From JBBRQP01 sp038226175 (lineage in GTDB: Bacteria > Cyanobacteriota > Cyanobacteriia > Gloeobacterales > Anthocerotibacteraceae), in NCBI GenBank assembly GCA_038226175.1, contig JBBRQP010000047.1:1-24801 (forward strand): a stretch of 24,801 nucleotides of DNA, given 5' to 3'. The notes under the pieces were generated by a model. That model worked only from the letters and a program-made list of their open reading frames with translations, ran no database searches and was not told the origin of the DNA. The translations under genes were made by a program, and so were the position numbers. Positions 16,067-24,625 of this stretch are shown here, in pieces; the stretch's first letter is position 1; every line of letters starts with the position of its first letter.

Positions 16067-16075
16067 TGTTATAAT
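16067..16075 (+). promoter_or_regulatory. extended -10 promoter for the glycosyltransferase gene
   Basis: TGTTATAAT is a perfect TATAAT preceded by TGn, ending 32 bases before the ATG at 16108. A TTGACC at 16037 is too far away (27-base spacer) to serve as its -35, and the usual position holds nothing good. The next gene is therefore likely transcribed independently of pepA. Confidence 0.55.
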
Positions 16076-16107
16076 GCTAGGGTGATTTTAGCGATTGCCT
16101 GTTTTCT

Positions 16108-17877
16108 ATGTATTTCAACCGTTCACAGGCTCCGGCCCAACTTGACTATCTCATTGCCTTTGGCCTAAGTGTGCTGGCTCTCGTTAGCTACATACCTTTT
16201 TTGGGTCAGGTCTTCTTGCTGGATTGGGATGAGTTGATCTATGCCTCGGCAGCACGAGAAATGCTGGAGTCAGGTAATTTTTTGCAGGTCTATGTCAACT
16301 ATTTTCCATTTTGGGAAAAGCCGCCCTTATATTTTTGGCTACAGGCGCTAAGTTTCAAACTTTTCGGTGTTAGTGAATGGGCGGCAAGATTGCCTAGTTC
16401 TGTTTTTATGGCGCTTACGGTGGGCTTAGTCTTTTTGATTGGCACTTATTTGCGTGACCGTTGGTTTGGTCTATTGTGGGCAGGACTATTTGCTACAGGC
16501 TTGTTACCAGTTTTTTATGGTAAATATGGCATTATTGACCCGGTTTTTAACTTTTTTGTGATTGGTACGCTGTTCTCTTTATTTTTATGGGATAAGTCAC
16601 GGTTGGAGCGTAATTCTTGGTTGCCTTGGTTTTGGGCATCGTGCGCCGCCTTGAGCGTAGCTTTGGCGGTGACAGCCAAGGGGCCGCTAGCTCTGGTGCT
16701 GGCCTTTGGTATTTTTACGGTCTACAAAATTTGGAATCTAAAACCTTGGATTCGGCCTTTTGGCCTAGCCTTGTTTTTGTTGGGCAGTGCTGTGCTCGCC
16801 TCTGGTTGGTTTGCCCTTGAGACTTTGACCCACGGGCCGTGGTTTATTCAGTCCTTCATCAAATATCAGTTGCGTATTGCCTCCGGTGATGACGGACATC
16901 CTGGGCCTTTCTTTTATCATTTCCTGATTTTTAGCTTGGGTTGTTTTCCTTTTGCCGTATTCACGCCAGTCGGCATTTTGCAGCGGGTCGAGGACAATAG
17001 TCTACGGTTTAAGCGGCTAGCCATCATTTGGTTTGGGTTGGTATTTCTATTATTTTCATTTGTTGTCCAAACTAAACTACCCCACTATTCTTCATTGCTC
17101 TATGTACCGGGGAGTTTCTTTGCTGCTCTGCGCCTAGATCACCTGATCAGCAAACGCAAACGACCGCATCCCCTAGAATTTGCCGGGCTAATCTTAACGA
17201 TGGCTCTGTATGTGCTTGTGGTGGGACTCGTCGTCTATGTGGGAGAAAATCCCTCATTTCGTGAGTTATTGATTGACCGCTTTGTGCCTGCTCTGAGGGC
17301 TGATCCCTTAGCGATGGCCTATATTGCGTTACCTGTTGATTGGCCAACGTGGACATACTTGCCTGCAGTATTGATATTGTTAGGCACGGTCATTGGCTGT
17401 ATCTTGCTCTGGAGTAAGAATATCCGTTGGGGCATAGCAACTTTGGGCATCACGAGTTTAGTCACGATGACAGGGCTATGGACTATCCAAATTCAACGCT
17501 TTGGCATCTATACCCAAGGTAATGAAATTTCTCTGTTTAGGCAGGGCAAAGACCATATCTATCCGTTAGCTTTTTATGGGCCACGGAGTTATGTGGGGCC
17601 TTTTTATGCACGAACTCAAGTGCTTAATCCGGCTAATAATAAAGAACTGGCTCAAGTTTTACAAAAAGATAAACAGCTCACTCTAGTAGTGCGACGCATT
17701 GATCTAGCCACCATCGAAGAATTAGTGACTGTGCGGTTACTCAAAGAGGAGAGCCCGTTTTTATTAGTGGAAGCAACTGCGCATACAGCTCCGGTGTTGA
17801 TACCGTTTCTCCCGTCCAAAGCGCTAGTGCCTCCACCCCTTGCTCCACCAGCATCGTCAAGCCCCCCAATGTCTTGA
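16108..17877 (+). CDS. membrane glycosyltransferase, ArnT/GT39-like
   Basis: A 589-residue multipass membrane protein of the GT-C fold (ArnT/PMT-like, family 39). Such enzymes move a sugar from a polyprenyl-phosphate donor to a lipid or protein on the periplasmic side. After the first membrane segment comes the acidic motif LLDWDELIYASAAREM, the expected catalytic Asp/Glu loop, then FPFWEKPPLYFWLQA, also typical. Roughly ten to twelve hydrophobic segments follow, to about residue 460, and then a soluble tail (IYPLAFYGPRSYVGPFYART). The acceptor cannot be told. It has its own extended -10 promoter. The last 45 codons lie antisense to the end of aroE; the final stretch, ALVPPPLAPPASSSPPMS, is Pro/Ser/Ala-rich low-complexity sequence and looks like an overprinted extension rather than part of the ancestral protein. 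Confidence 0.88.
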   Translation: MYFNRSQAPAQLDYLIAFGLSVLALVSYIPFLGQVFLLDWDELIYASAAREMLESGNFLQVYVNYFPFWEKPPLYFWLQALSFKLFGVSEWAARLPSSVFMALTVGLVFLIGTYLRDRWFGLLWAGLFATGLLPVFYGKYGIIDPVFNFFVIGTLFSLFLWDKSRLERNSWLPWFWASCAALSVALAVTAKGPLALVLAFGIFTVYKIWNLKPWIRPFGLALFLLGSAVLASGWFALETLTHGPWFIQSFIKYQLRIASGDDGHPGPFFYHFLIFSLGCFPFAVFTPVGILQRVEDNSLRFKRLAIIWFGLVFLLFSFVVQTKLPHYSSLLYVPGSFFAALRLDHLISKRKRPHPLEFAGLILTMALYVLVVGLVVYVGENPSFRELLIDRFVPALRADPLAMAYIALPVDWPTWTYLPAVLILLGTVIGCILLWSKNIRWGIATLGITSLVTMTGLWTIQIQRFGIYTQGNEISLFRQGKDHIYPLAFYGPRSYVGPFYARTQVLNPANNKELAQVLQKDKQLTLVVRRIDLATIEELVTVRLLKEESPFLLVEATAHTAPVLIPFLPSKALVPPPLAPPASSSPPMS

Positions 17878-18586
17878 GGTTAAGGTTATTAGCTTGGTGT
17901 AAGAGTAGTGTTTGGGTAGGATTATAAACCAAATCATAGATCAGTGTTTCTGGCTGAAGATGCGCTAATTGTGCTGGGGTCAACGGGGAAGTATGGCTAT
18001 AGCCCGTCATGCCTAGCGGGGTAGTATTGATGATCAGATCAACGGTTGCAAGTAGCGCAGTTTCTAACTGTAATAAAGGCTGAATCTGTGGAAAATCTTG
18101 TTGAAGTTGTGCAAGTTTTTCAGAATTGCGGCCTAATACATAAATTGTGGTGAATCCTAATTGTATACAGCCCATAATTACTGCCCGTGCTGCGCCGCCA
18201 TTACCGAGAATCAAGCTCTGCTTGCCCTGCCAGGATTGTGAGCGTAGCGGTGCCACAAAACCAGTCAGGTCTGTATTATGCCCAAACCAACCTTGGTCGG
18301 TGCGACAAACAGTATTGACAGCACCAATAGCTTTGGCTTCAGTGGTCATACCACTGAGGAGTGGCATGATCGTTTGTTTGTGAGGAATCGTGACATTAAA
18401 TCCCTGACATCCCAAAGCCCAGAGTCCTTGGACGGCCTCAACCAACTGTGGAGGCGTTACCTGAAAGGGTAGATAAACCCAATTTAAACCTAGATCAAGC
18501 AGAGCGCCATTATGTAATGTGGGTGAAAAAGAATGGCTGACTGGGTCGCCAATTAGGCCAATAAACTTAGTTTTACCCGATAACAT
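17741..18586 (-). CDS. aroE: shikimate dehydrogenase
   Basis: A 281-residue NADP-dependent enzyme reducing 3-dehydroshikimate to shikimate on the way to aromatic amino acids. The substrate-binding part has GDPVSHSFSPTLHN, the catalytic lysine Lys71 in NVTIPHK, and Asp107 in HNTDLTGF. The nucleotide-binding fold begins at GNGGAARAV (130-138), and a basic NR pair follows in VLGRNSEK. The C-terminal GGLTMLVEQGVEALALWTGE is the conserved closing helix, so the reading frame is complete at its end even though its last 137 bp overlap the convergent glycosyltransferase gene. Its ATG overlaps the tatC stop by one base (TAATG), which implies coupled translation after tatC. Confidence 0.96.
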   Translation of the reverse strand: MLSGKTKFIGLIGDPVSHSFSPTLHNGALLDLGLNWVYLPFQVTPPQLVEAVQGLWALGCQGFNVTIPHKQTIMPLLSGMTTEAKAIGAVNTVCRTDQGWFGHNTDLTGFVAPLRSQSWQGKQSLILGNGGAARAVIMGCIQLGFTTIYVLGRNSEKLAQLQQDFPQIQPLLQLETALLATVDLIINTTPLGMTGYSHTSPLTPAQLAHLQPETLIYDLVYNPTQTLLLHQANNLNLKTLGGLTMLVEQGVEALALWTGETVSTPELYAQLLPLIKTGSPL

Positions 18587-19356
18587 TAGCGGCCTAATAA
18601 TTTAAGAACAGATGCCCCGGCGAAGTAAAGGATACAAATTGCCCCCGAGAGATAGGTCTGGGTCACCGGGTCTGTCGATGGCGTAACAATCGCGCCAACC
18701 ACAAAACCAATTAAGATCACGTAACGCCACCAAGCAAACATTTTCTGAGAATTAATAATTCCTGCTAAGCCTAACCCGACTTGCACAATCGGTAGTTGGA
18801 AAACTACACCCGTACTCAACATCAAGATAAAGACAAAGTTGAAGTAAGCGCCGACGGTGTAATTTTGGGCGGCAATCGTATCGCCATAGCCGACAAAAAA
18901 GCCCAGAGCCGCTGGAACCAACAAATACCGCGAAAAAGCTAACCCAGCAATAAACAAAATACCAGAGAAAATAACTACAGGCTTGATAAAACGCTGTTCT
19001 TTGCGGGTTAATCCCGGCAACACGAAGCGGATCAGTTGATACAAAATAATGGGAGACGCGAGCAATAATCCGCAGTAAGTGGCTGTCGTCAGAGAAACAA
19101 AAAAGATCTCTCCTGGCGTGGTTTGAATAAATTTTACCTTCAGAGCTAGAGCTGGTTCTTGTAAATAGTGCAGTAGAGGCTGGTTATAGGTAAAACAGGC
19201 AACAATGGTCACAATGACACTACCGACAGCCCAAATCAGTCGGGTGCGCAGTTCTGCTAAATGGTCTAGCAGGGGCATCTCCACTTCATCAGGGAATTCA
19301 TCTGTCGGGTCAGTGGGGAGGATATCTAGCTCGCTGTCAGGCTGGGAAAGCGTCAT
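18586..19356 (-). CDS. tatC: twin-arginine translocase subunit TatC
   Basis: The six-helix inner/thylakoid membrane subunit that recognises twin-arginine signal peptides and, with TatA/B, exports folded proteins. The family signature DHLAELRTRL lies at 31-40 after an acidic N-terminal tail. The periplasmic TPGEIFFV (80-87) is the conserved proline-glutamate loop. VLPGLTRKEQRF, and the GYGDTIAAQNYTVGAY to FVFILMLSTG region, also fit. From the ATG at 19356 the protein has 256 residues, normal for cyanobacteria. Further in-frame starts at 19383 and 19488 would add up to 44 Cys/Arg-rich, non-conserved residues and would crowd the divergent gene. aroE follows with a one-base overlap. No tatA is in the window. 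Confidence 0.94.
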   Translation of the reverse strand: MTLSQPDSELDILPTDPTDEFPDEVEMPLLDHLAELRTRLIWAVGSVIVTIVACFTYNQPLLHYLQEPALALKVKFIQTTPGEIFFVSLTTATYCGLLLASPIILYQLIRFVLPGLTRKEQRFIKPVVIFSGILFIAGLAFSRYLLVPAALGFFVGYGDTIAAQNYTVGAYFNFVFILMLSTGVVFQLPIVQVGLGLAGIINSQKMFAWWRYVILIGFVVGAIVTPSTDPVTQTYLSGAICILYFAGASVLKLLGR

Positions 19357-19495
19357 GGCAAAGCGAAGAGAGTTCCTATACATCTTAACGTGTGTCTTTG
19401 CTTGACTGAGGGTAAGACAAAATCTTTGTAAAAATCTAGCATGGCAACTCTGGCAGCATCTATGATAACGAAGGCGTGATAAAACCACATAAGTA

Positions 19496-21265
19496 ATGCT
19501 TACTAGAATTCATGCTTTTCTGTTTGCTATCTTCCTGGCAGGTGTTAGCGTAAGCCCAGCTCAAGCGCGGGTACAAGCAATTTCGACACCGACTCGGAAA
19601 GTTTATAAGCAAGCCTTTAATGATAATCAGAAACAGGCTTTGGATAGCAGTGATTTTCCAATCAAGGTCTACATCAGTCCGCTGATCGAAGCCGATTACT
19701 TCACAGATTCACCGGATCTAAAACGAACATATGCTTATTTATTACCACAAAGTACCTATTTATCTTTTCGGCAAGGGGTTTTAGATTGGAGTCGTATTTT
19801 ATTGGCATTACCTAAAGAGAAAACTAATGACCTCTACACGATTGTTCTTGAGGATCGACAAGATCCCTCAGCTGAAGAGGCTTTGGCTAAGCTGGGTGTA
19901 TTTAAATTAGTTGCTCATCAGGAACAAGCAGATTTAGTCATTAAAGCTGTTGATTTGAGTAATGGGGGACTACCTTATTACCGTGGCGATATACTGGGAG
20001 TCTTCAGTGCCGCAGAAGACTATCGGCTTGGCAAGATTCGGATGGAGCTTGTATATCACAAAAATATTGTAGTTTCAGCGGCCTATGGAGCTTCTCATTC
20101 CTACAAAAAAGATACATTTCCGCCAGACTTTTTCATGAGAAATATTGTAATTCACGAGTTGGGTCATGCCTTGGGTTTAGGTCATGTGGTTGCTACCACT
20201 AATAAGATATTTGATTCTTCAGAAAACCAATGTAACTTGATGTATCCTTCAACTACAGTCTGTGTCTCTAAACTTCCTGAATGTAAAGCGCAACTTGATT
20301 CTCAGCCACCTTGTATTAGTATCGAAGACCAGCAGTTGCGTAGACTAGAGAATCAAATCATGACTAGAGTTGAAGATAGCCCTAAAAAACCTTATGAAGT
20401 AATCAAAAGCTACATAGAAGCCGTAGACCAAAAGATCACTGCTAATCTTGCTGAAGTCGGAGAAATTCGTGACTCAGGAAACTTAGAGATAACCCTTTCT
20501 GCCAAAGGCGAGATCACTAAGATTGAGGTCAGTCGTTCTTTTGGCAGTGAAGTAATCAATGAAAAAATGATCGGTGTTGTGAAAAAATTTGCGCCTTTTG
20601 GTAACTTGCCAGAGAGCTATCCTGAGTCCTATGTTAACTTTACTTTAGCCTATGCTCCAAATATCTGTATTCAACCCTATGAGATTGATATCACTAGACG
20701 TATTACCGAGAAATTAAGAAATCTCGACTTATCTATTCAAGCTGGAGAAATGCAATTAAAAATCAGTGAGAATGGTGAGCTTATCAGTTATCAGACTACC
20801 AAATCTTTTGGAGACAAAAAGTTAAATTTACAAGTTGCTGGTGTAGTCGAGTCTCTTGCTCCTTTTCCAGCACTGGTGCCAGGGGTGGTAACGCAAGAGT
20901 TAACCATTCCTTTTAGCTATCAGCCCAAAGGAGAACTTAGTAAAATTAGCCTGAGTTCTGGTTGCGCGCCAATTGACTGGCTAGGTTATATCGATCGCTA
21001 TACTAAGCGTATCAATGCTAACTTTAAGCCTGAAAAAAAAGACGTACTTCAGCGCATCATTATTGACTTCTTTGTTGATCGCAAAGGTCAGATAACTAAC
21101 TTGAAAGTGATTGATAATACGGAAAAAGATAATTTACAAGAACCAGCTTTAGCCGCGATTAGGATGTCGAGTCCACTCGAAGCCTTACCTGATACTTACC
21201 CAGAGGATAAAGTCAAAGTACGGATGCTATTTTATGTGAGACCCGACCCCAAGCCCACCCTCTAA
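19496..21265 (+). CDS. secreted metzincin-like zinc peptidase with three TonB-C-like repeats
   Basis: A 589-residue protein that I can describe but not name. Residues 1-24 look like a Sec signal peptide (LFAIFLAGVSVSPAQA). The catalytic domain carries a full metzincin zinc site, HELGHALGLGH at 220-230 (His220, His224, His230; catalytic Glu221), followed by a Met-turn CNLMYPS with Met249. Cysteines at 246, 256, 263 and 273 may form disulfides. After a charged linker come three related modules of about 90 residues, at about 300-388, 395-476 and 495-583. Each has the plan helix / KGEITKIEV-like hairpin / helix / PFPALP-like loop / closing strand, as in TonB C-terminal domains; the third (GYIDRYTKRINANFKP, DRKGQITNLKVI, PLEALPDTYP) is clearest. 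The gene is visibly richer in A+T than its neighbours. It should act outside the cytoplasmic membrane; the substrate is unknown. Confidence 0.8.
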   Translation: MLTRIHAFLFAIFLAGVSVSPAQARVQAISTPTRKVYKQAFNDNQKQALDSSDFPIKVYISPLIEADYFTDSPDLKRTYAYLLPQSTYLSFRQGVLDWSRILLALPKEKTNDLYTIVLEDRQDPSAEEALAKLGVFKLVAHQEQADLVIKAVDLSNGGLPYYRGDILGVFSAAEDYRLGKIRMELVYHKNIVVSAAYGASHSYKKDTFPPDFFMRNIVIHELGHALGLGHVVATTNKIFDSSENQCNLMYPSTTVCVSKLPECKAQLDSQPPCISIEDQQLRRLENQIMTRVEDSPKKPYEVIKSYIEAVDQKITANLAEVGEIRDSGNLEITLSAKGEITKIEVSRSFGSEVINEKMIGVVKKFAPFGNLPESYPESYVNFTLAYAPNICIQPYEIDITRRITEKLRNLDLSIQAGEMQLKISENGELISYQTTKSFGDKKLNLQVAGVVESLAPFPALVPGVVTQELTIPFSYQPKGELSKISLSSGCAPIDWLGYIDRYTKRINANFKPEKKDVLQRIIIDFFVDRKGQITNLKVIDNTEKDNLQEPALAAIRMSSPLEALPDTYPEDKVKVRMLFYVRPDPKPTL

Positions 21266-21299
21266 CCCCCAATTTTCGATAGACTTACCGGAGATTGTT

Positions 21300-21305
21300 T
21301 ATACT
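21300..21305 (+). promoter_or_regulatory. candidate -10 box for sir
   Basis: TATACT lies 25 bases upstream of the ATG at 21331 and inside the alternative upstream reading from a TTG at 21295. If used, it would place the transcription start near 21312 and exclude the TTG as a start codon. No convincing -35 is seen; the spacer from the preceding stop is only about 65 bp. Confidence 0.3.
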
Positions 21306-21330
21306 GGACATTAGCCTGAGAACCCAAGCC

Positions 21331-23010
21331 ATGACGGACACCATCCGCAAATCAAAAGTTGAGCGCATCAAAGAAGAAAGCCGATTTTTACGCGGCACCC
21401 TCGCTGAGGAATTAGCCCAGCCCACGCCCAATTTCACTGAAGCTAGTACCCAATTACTTAAATTTCACGGCATCTATCAACAGACCGACCGGGATCAAGC
21501 CAAAGCCCGTAAACACGCTGGGTTGGAGCCGGATTATTCGATGATGGTGCGCACCAAAAATACGGGCGGTGCCTGTAGCCCTGAATTTTATCTGGCGGTA
21601 GATAGCCTAGCTGACAGCGTTGCCAATGGCACTATTCGTGCCACCACCCGCCAAGCCTTTCAGTTACACGGCATCCTCAAACAAAATTTGCCCACCGTCA
21701 TGCAAAAAATTCATGATACCCTCGGCACTACCCTCGCGGCCTGTGGTGATGTGGAACGCAACGTCATGGCACCACCTGCCCCGCTCGTCGAGTATCAGTT
21801 GGTTGAGCAGTACGCCCAAGCCATCTCCGATGCCCTCGTTCCCAAAACCGGAGCCTACTACGAGATTTGGCTGGATGGCGAAAAAATTCATCAGCATACG
21901 ACCCTGACACCTGAGCACGAACCGCTTTATGGTGATACTTATCTGCCCCGTAAATTTAAAACCGCGATTACCGTACCGGGTGATAATTCTGTTGACCTGC
22001 TGACGAATGATCTCGGATTTGTGTTGCTAACCGCTGAAAATGGGACAGTAAAAGGCTTTAATGTCACGGTTGGTGGCGGCATGGGCATGACCCACAATGC
22101 GGAAGAAACCTTCCCACGCTTGGCTGACCCCCTAGGCTTTATCCTGCCCGAAGACCTGATCCCAACGGCACAAGCGGTAGTCCGCATTGAGCGTGACTAT
22201 GGCAATCGTCTGAATCGTAAACAAGCCCGTCTCAAATACATCATTCATGAACGGGGACTCGACTGGTTTCGCCAACAGGTAGAAAAGCATTTAGGTAAAC
22301 CCTTACAGCCCTGGCATGAGTTACCAGCTTGGGAATATCGTGATTATTTGGGTTGGCATGAGCAAGGTGATGGGCAATGGTTCTTGGGTATCTCAATCGC
22401 CAGTGGTCGTATCAAAGATAGTGGCAGTGTACGTCTCAAGTCAGCCTTAAAACTGATTGTGCAGCAATTCAACTTAGCTCTACGGATCACAGCCCAACAG
22501 AATGTTTTGCTGATCAATATTGCTGCTGACCAACGTGCTGCGATTGACCACATTCTCCATGAACATGGCGTCCGTCCTGTAGCGGTGGTTTCGACTATCG
22601 AACGCTATAGCTTGGCCTGTCCAGCCTTACCAACCTGTAGTTTGGCTTTGACCGAGTCCGAGCGGTATTTGCCGACACTGATCCATGAACTTGACCAGCT
22701 GCTGATTAGTGTCGGACTTGCCACGGAAAAAATCGCCCTGCGCATGACGGGTTGTCCTAATGGCTGTACGCGTCCCTATATGGGTGAAATCGGCCTAGTC
22801 GGTTCAGCGCACGAATCCTATCACCTGTTTTTGGGCGGTAATCTCGAATCGACGCGCCTCAATCAACTGTTCCGCGAGCGGGTACATCGCGATCAGATTG
22901 CCGCAGTGCTCAAACCGCTACTGATCCTGTTTAAGCAAGAACGCAAACCTACCGAAGGCTTTGGTGATTTTTGTGACCGACTCGGGATGGCTGCTCTGCG
23001 TGAAGTGTAA
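21331..23010 (+). CDS. sir: assimilatory sulfite reductase, ferredoxin type (SiR/CysI family)
   Basis: A 559-residue siroheme and 4Fe-4S enzyme that reduces sulfite to sulfide by six electrons for cysteine synthesis; in cyanobacteria the donor is ferredoxin. The N-terminal SKVERIKEESRFLRGTL and LLKFHGIYQQTDRD, then MMVRTKNTGGACSPEFYLAV and IRATTRQAFQLHGILK, follow the family closely. ACGDVERNVMAPPAP contains a siroheme-contact arginine region. The cluster ligands are Cys430 and Cys436 (CPALPTC) and Cys475 and Cys479 (TGCPNGCTRPYMGEIGLVG). The length is nearer to E. coli CysI (570) than to longer cyanobacterial enzymes, and the protein ends at GFGDFCDRLGMAALREV with no extension. I start at the ATG at 21331; a TTG at 21295 would add 12 residues. 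No NADPH flavoprotein subunit is adjacent. Nitrite reductase is less likely given the CysI-like C-terminus. Confidence 0.93.
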   Translation: MTDTIRKSKVERIKEESRFLRGTLAEELAQPTPNFTEASTQLLKFHGIYQQTDRDQAKARKHAGLEPDYSMMVRTKNTGGACSPEFYLAVDSLADSVANGTIRATTRQAFQLHGILKQNLPTVMQKIHDTLGTTLAACGDVERNVMAPPAPLVEYQLVEQYAQAISDALVPKTGAYYEIWLDGEKIHQHTTLTPEHEPLYGDTYLPRKFKTAITVPGDNSVDLLTNDLGFVLLTAENGTVKGFNVTVGGGMGMTHNAEETFPRLADPLGFILPEDLIPTAQAVVRIERDYGNRLNRKQARLKYIIHERGLDWFRQQVEKHLGKPLQPWHELPAWEYRDYLGWHEQGDGQWFLGISIASGRIKDSGSVRLKSALKLIVQQFNLALRITAQQNVLLINIAADQRAAIDHILHEHGVRPVAVVSTIERYSLACPALPTCSLALTESERYLPTLIHELDQLLISVGLATEKIALRMTGCPNGCTRPYMGEIGLVGSAHESYHLFLGGNLESTRLNQLFRERVHRDQIAAVLKPLLILFKQERKPTEGFGDFCDRLGMAALREV

Positions 23011-23016
23011 AATCAG

Positions 23017-24615
23017 CTAGTCTAAGGAATTTGTGCCCGTCAGCTCAGAGGACTGTGGTTGAATCATCTGTGCTGCAACCATGGCGCTAGTGATTGCAAG
23101 CACCATAGCAATGATCATGACTGCTCGAAAACTACTGACAAATGATTCGGCAATAGCATTTCTCAAGGCTGCACTCACTGCCACATCCAAGCCTAGGGGA
23201 ACTTGTGCGCCAGCGAGTTTGATGCGTTCGGGGGCAAGGAGATGTTGTATCGCAGGCGAAATGTGGAGTTGTACCAAGCGTCTATCTAAGTCCCTGTTGA
23301 ATATTGAAGCTACAAGAGGACTCAAGAGTGCGATCGATAACAATCCCGCAGTTCTTGCCACGGCGTTATTGATCCCTGAGGCAACCCCAGCTTGCTGACT
23401 TTTTACGGTACTCATAATCGTAGTTGTCAAGGGTGCGACACTAATGGCCATACCCAACCCTAAAACGAGAACTGCCGGAAAAAAAGTGACCCAGTAACTG
23501 CCGCCAATACCGGGAATTGCGAAAAGTGCAAACCCGACAGCAGCGACAGCAGGGCCGATTATTAAGGGTCGTTTCGCTCCATAGCTACTGACTAGGCCGC
23601 CCGACCAGCGCGACAGTAAAAACATCAACAAAATCAATGGCAAAAAGGCTGCACCCGCTGCTGTTGCTGAATAGCCTTGCACCTGAATCAAATTGAAGGG
23701 AAAAAAGAACAATACGCCGCCTAAGGCACTATACAAAAAAAGTGTTAGTAGATTGGCACCACTAAATGTAGATGACCGAAACAACTGCAGCGGCATCATT
23801 GGAAATGGCACGGTGGCTTCAGTCACGAGAAACCCCGTCAATGCCGCTATCCCAGCACCCAGCGCGGTCAATATTAGCGGATCGGTAATACTTAGATGTG
23901 AGGACTCTAATAAGCCATATACTAAGCTGCCTAACCCAATAGTCACCAATATTGCCCCCCGCCAATCAAGAGTTTTGCTCATTTCATCTCGGCTTTCGGG
24001 TACTTGCCAAAGGGCAATCGCTAGTACAGCCACTGCAATGGGTACATTTAGAAAAAAGATCGCGCGCCAGGAAACATGCTCGATGAGCCATCCACCTAAG
24101 ACCGGGCCTAGAGCTGAGGTAATCGCCGTAAAACCTGACCAAGTACCAATCGCCTGGCCACGACGTTCTGGCTCGAAAGCAGCGCTAATAATGGCTAAAC
24201 TACCTGGTACGAGCAAGGCACCGCCGATGCCTTGGAGTGAGCGCATCAAAATTAATTGGTTAATATCGATTGCTAAGCCGCATCCAACCGATGCAATCGC
24301 AAAAATGACCACACCAATCGCAAAAATGCGTCGTCGTCCGAAGCGATCCCCGAGCGACCCACCGACCAAAATCAAAGCTGCCAGAAACAGCGCGTAGGAC
24401 TCGACAATCCACTGCACTTGCGTAGCAGTAGCATTCAATTGGGCTTGCAACACGGGCAAAGCCACATTCACCACGCTGCCATCAATCATTGCCATGCTCG
24501 AACCCAGAATAGTCGCGGCTAAGACCCAAGGACGGGCATCTTTTTGGCATGGTTGGGCGATGGAAACTGTACGAATCACAGCTTCATCGCAGGGAGATTT
24601 GAGGATCTGTGTCAT
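23017..24615 (-). CDS. DHA2 (EmrB/QacA) family MFS drug exporter
   Basis: A 532-residue major facilitator protein of the 14-helix DHA2 family, proton-driven exporters of drugs or metabolites in the cytoplasmic membrane. After a polar N-terminus of about 30 residues come WVLAATILGSSMAMIDGSVV (first helix with the family's MxxxDxxVVNVALP), motif A GGSLGDRFGRRRIF, LQGIGGALLVPGSLAII, and motif C GPVLGGWLIEHVSWRAIF. The ATG at 24615 is chosen because GGAG lies 8 bases upstream; the frame stays open to 24765, but those residues run into the insertion sequence. A palindrome overlaps the upstream region. No EmrA-like adaptor or regulator gene is adjacent. The substrate is unknown. Its tail is 6 bp from the convergent sir. 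Confidence 0.92.
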   Translation of the reverse strand: MTQILKSPCDEAVIRTVSIAQPCQKDARPWVLAATILGSSMAMIDGSVVNVALPVLQAQLNATATQVQWIVESYALFLAALILVGGSLGDRFGRRRIFAIGVVIFAIASVGCGLAIDINQLILMRSLQGIGGALLVPGSLAIISAAFEPERRGQAIGTWSGFTAITSALGPVLGGWLIEHVSWRAIFFLNVPIAVAVLAIALWQVPESRDEMSKTLDWRGAILVTIGLGSLVYGLLESSHLSITDPLILTALGAGIAALTGFLVTEATVPFPMMPLQLFRSSTFSGANLLTLFLYSALGGVLFFFPFNLIQVQGYSATAAGAAFLPLILLMFLLSRWSGGLVSSYGAKRPLIIGPAVAAVGFALFAIPGIGGSYWVTFFPAVLVLGLGMAISVAPLTTTIMSTVKSQQAGVASGINNAVARTAGLLSIALLSPLVASIFNRDLDRRLVQLHISPAIQHLLAPERIKLAGAQVPLGLDVAVSAALRNAIAESFVSSFRAVMIIAMVLAITSAMVAAQMIQPQSSELTGTNSLD

Positions 24616-24625
24616 TGGTTTGACT

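Noticed and set aside
19357..19488. N-terminal extension of tatC by 44 residues
   Set aside because: The residues are Cys/Arg-rich and not TatC-like, and the ATG at 19356 gives a normal-length protein and leaves room for a divergent promoter.
23693..24397. Long plus-strand open frame (234 codons) antisense to the MFS exporter
   Set aside because: It lies wholly within a confidently identified membrane protein gene, shows no recognisable domain, and its Ser/Pro/Ala/Ile-rich composition is what the antisense of hydrophobic codons produces.
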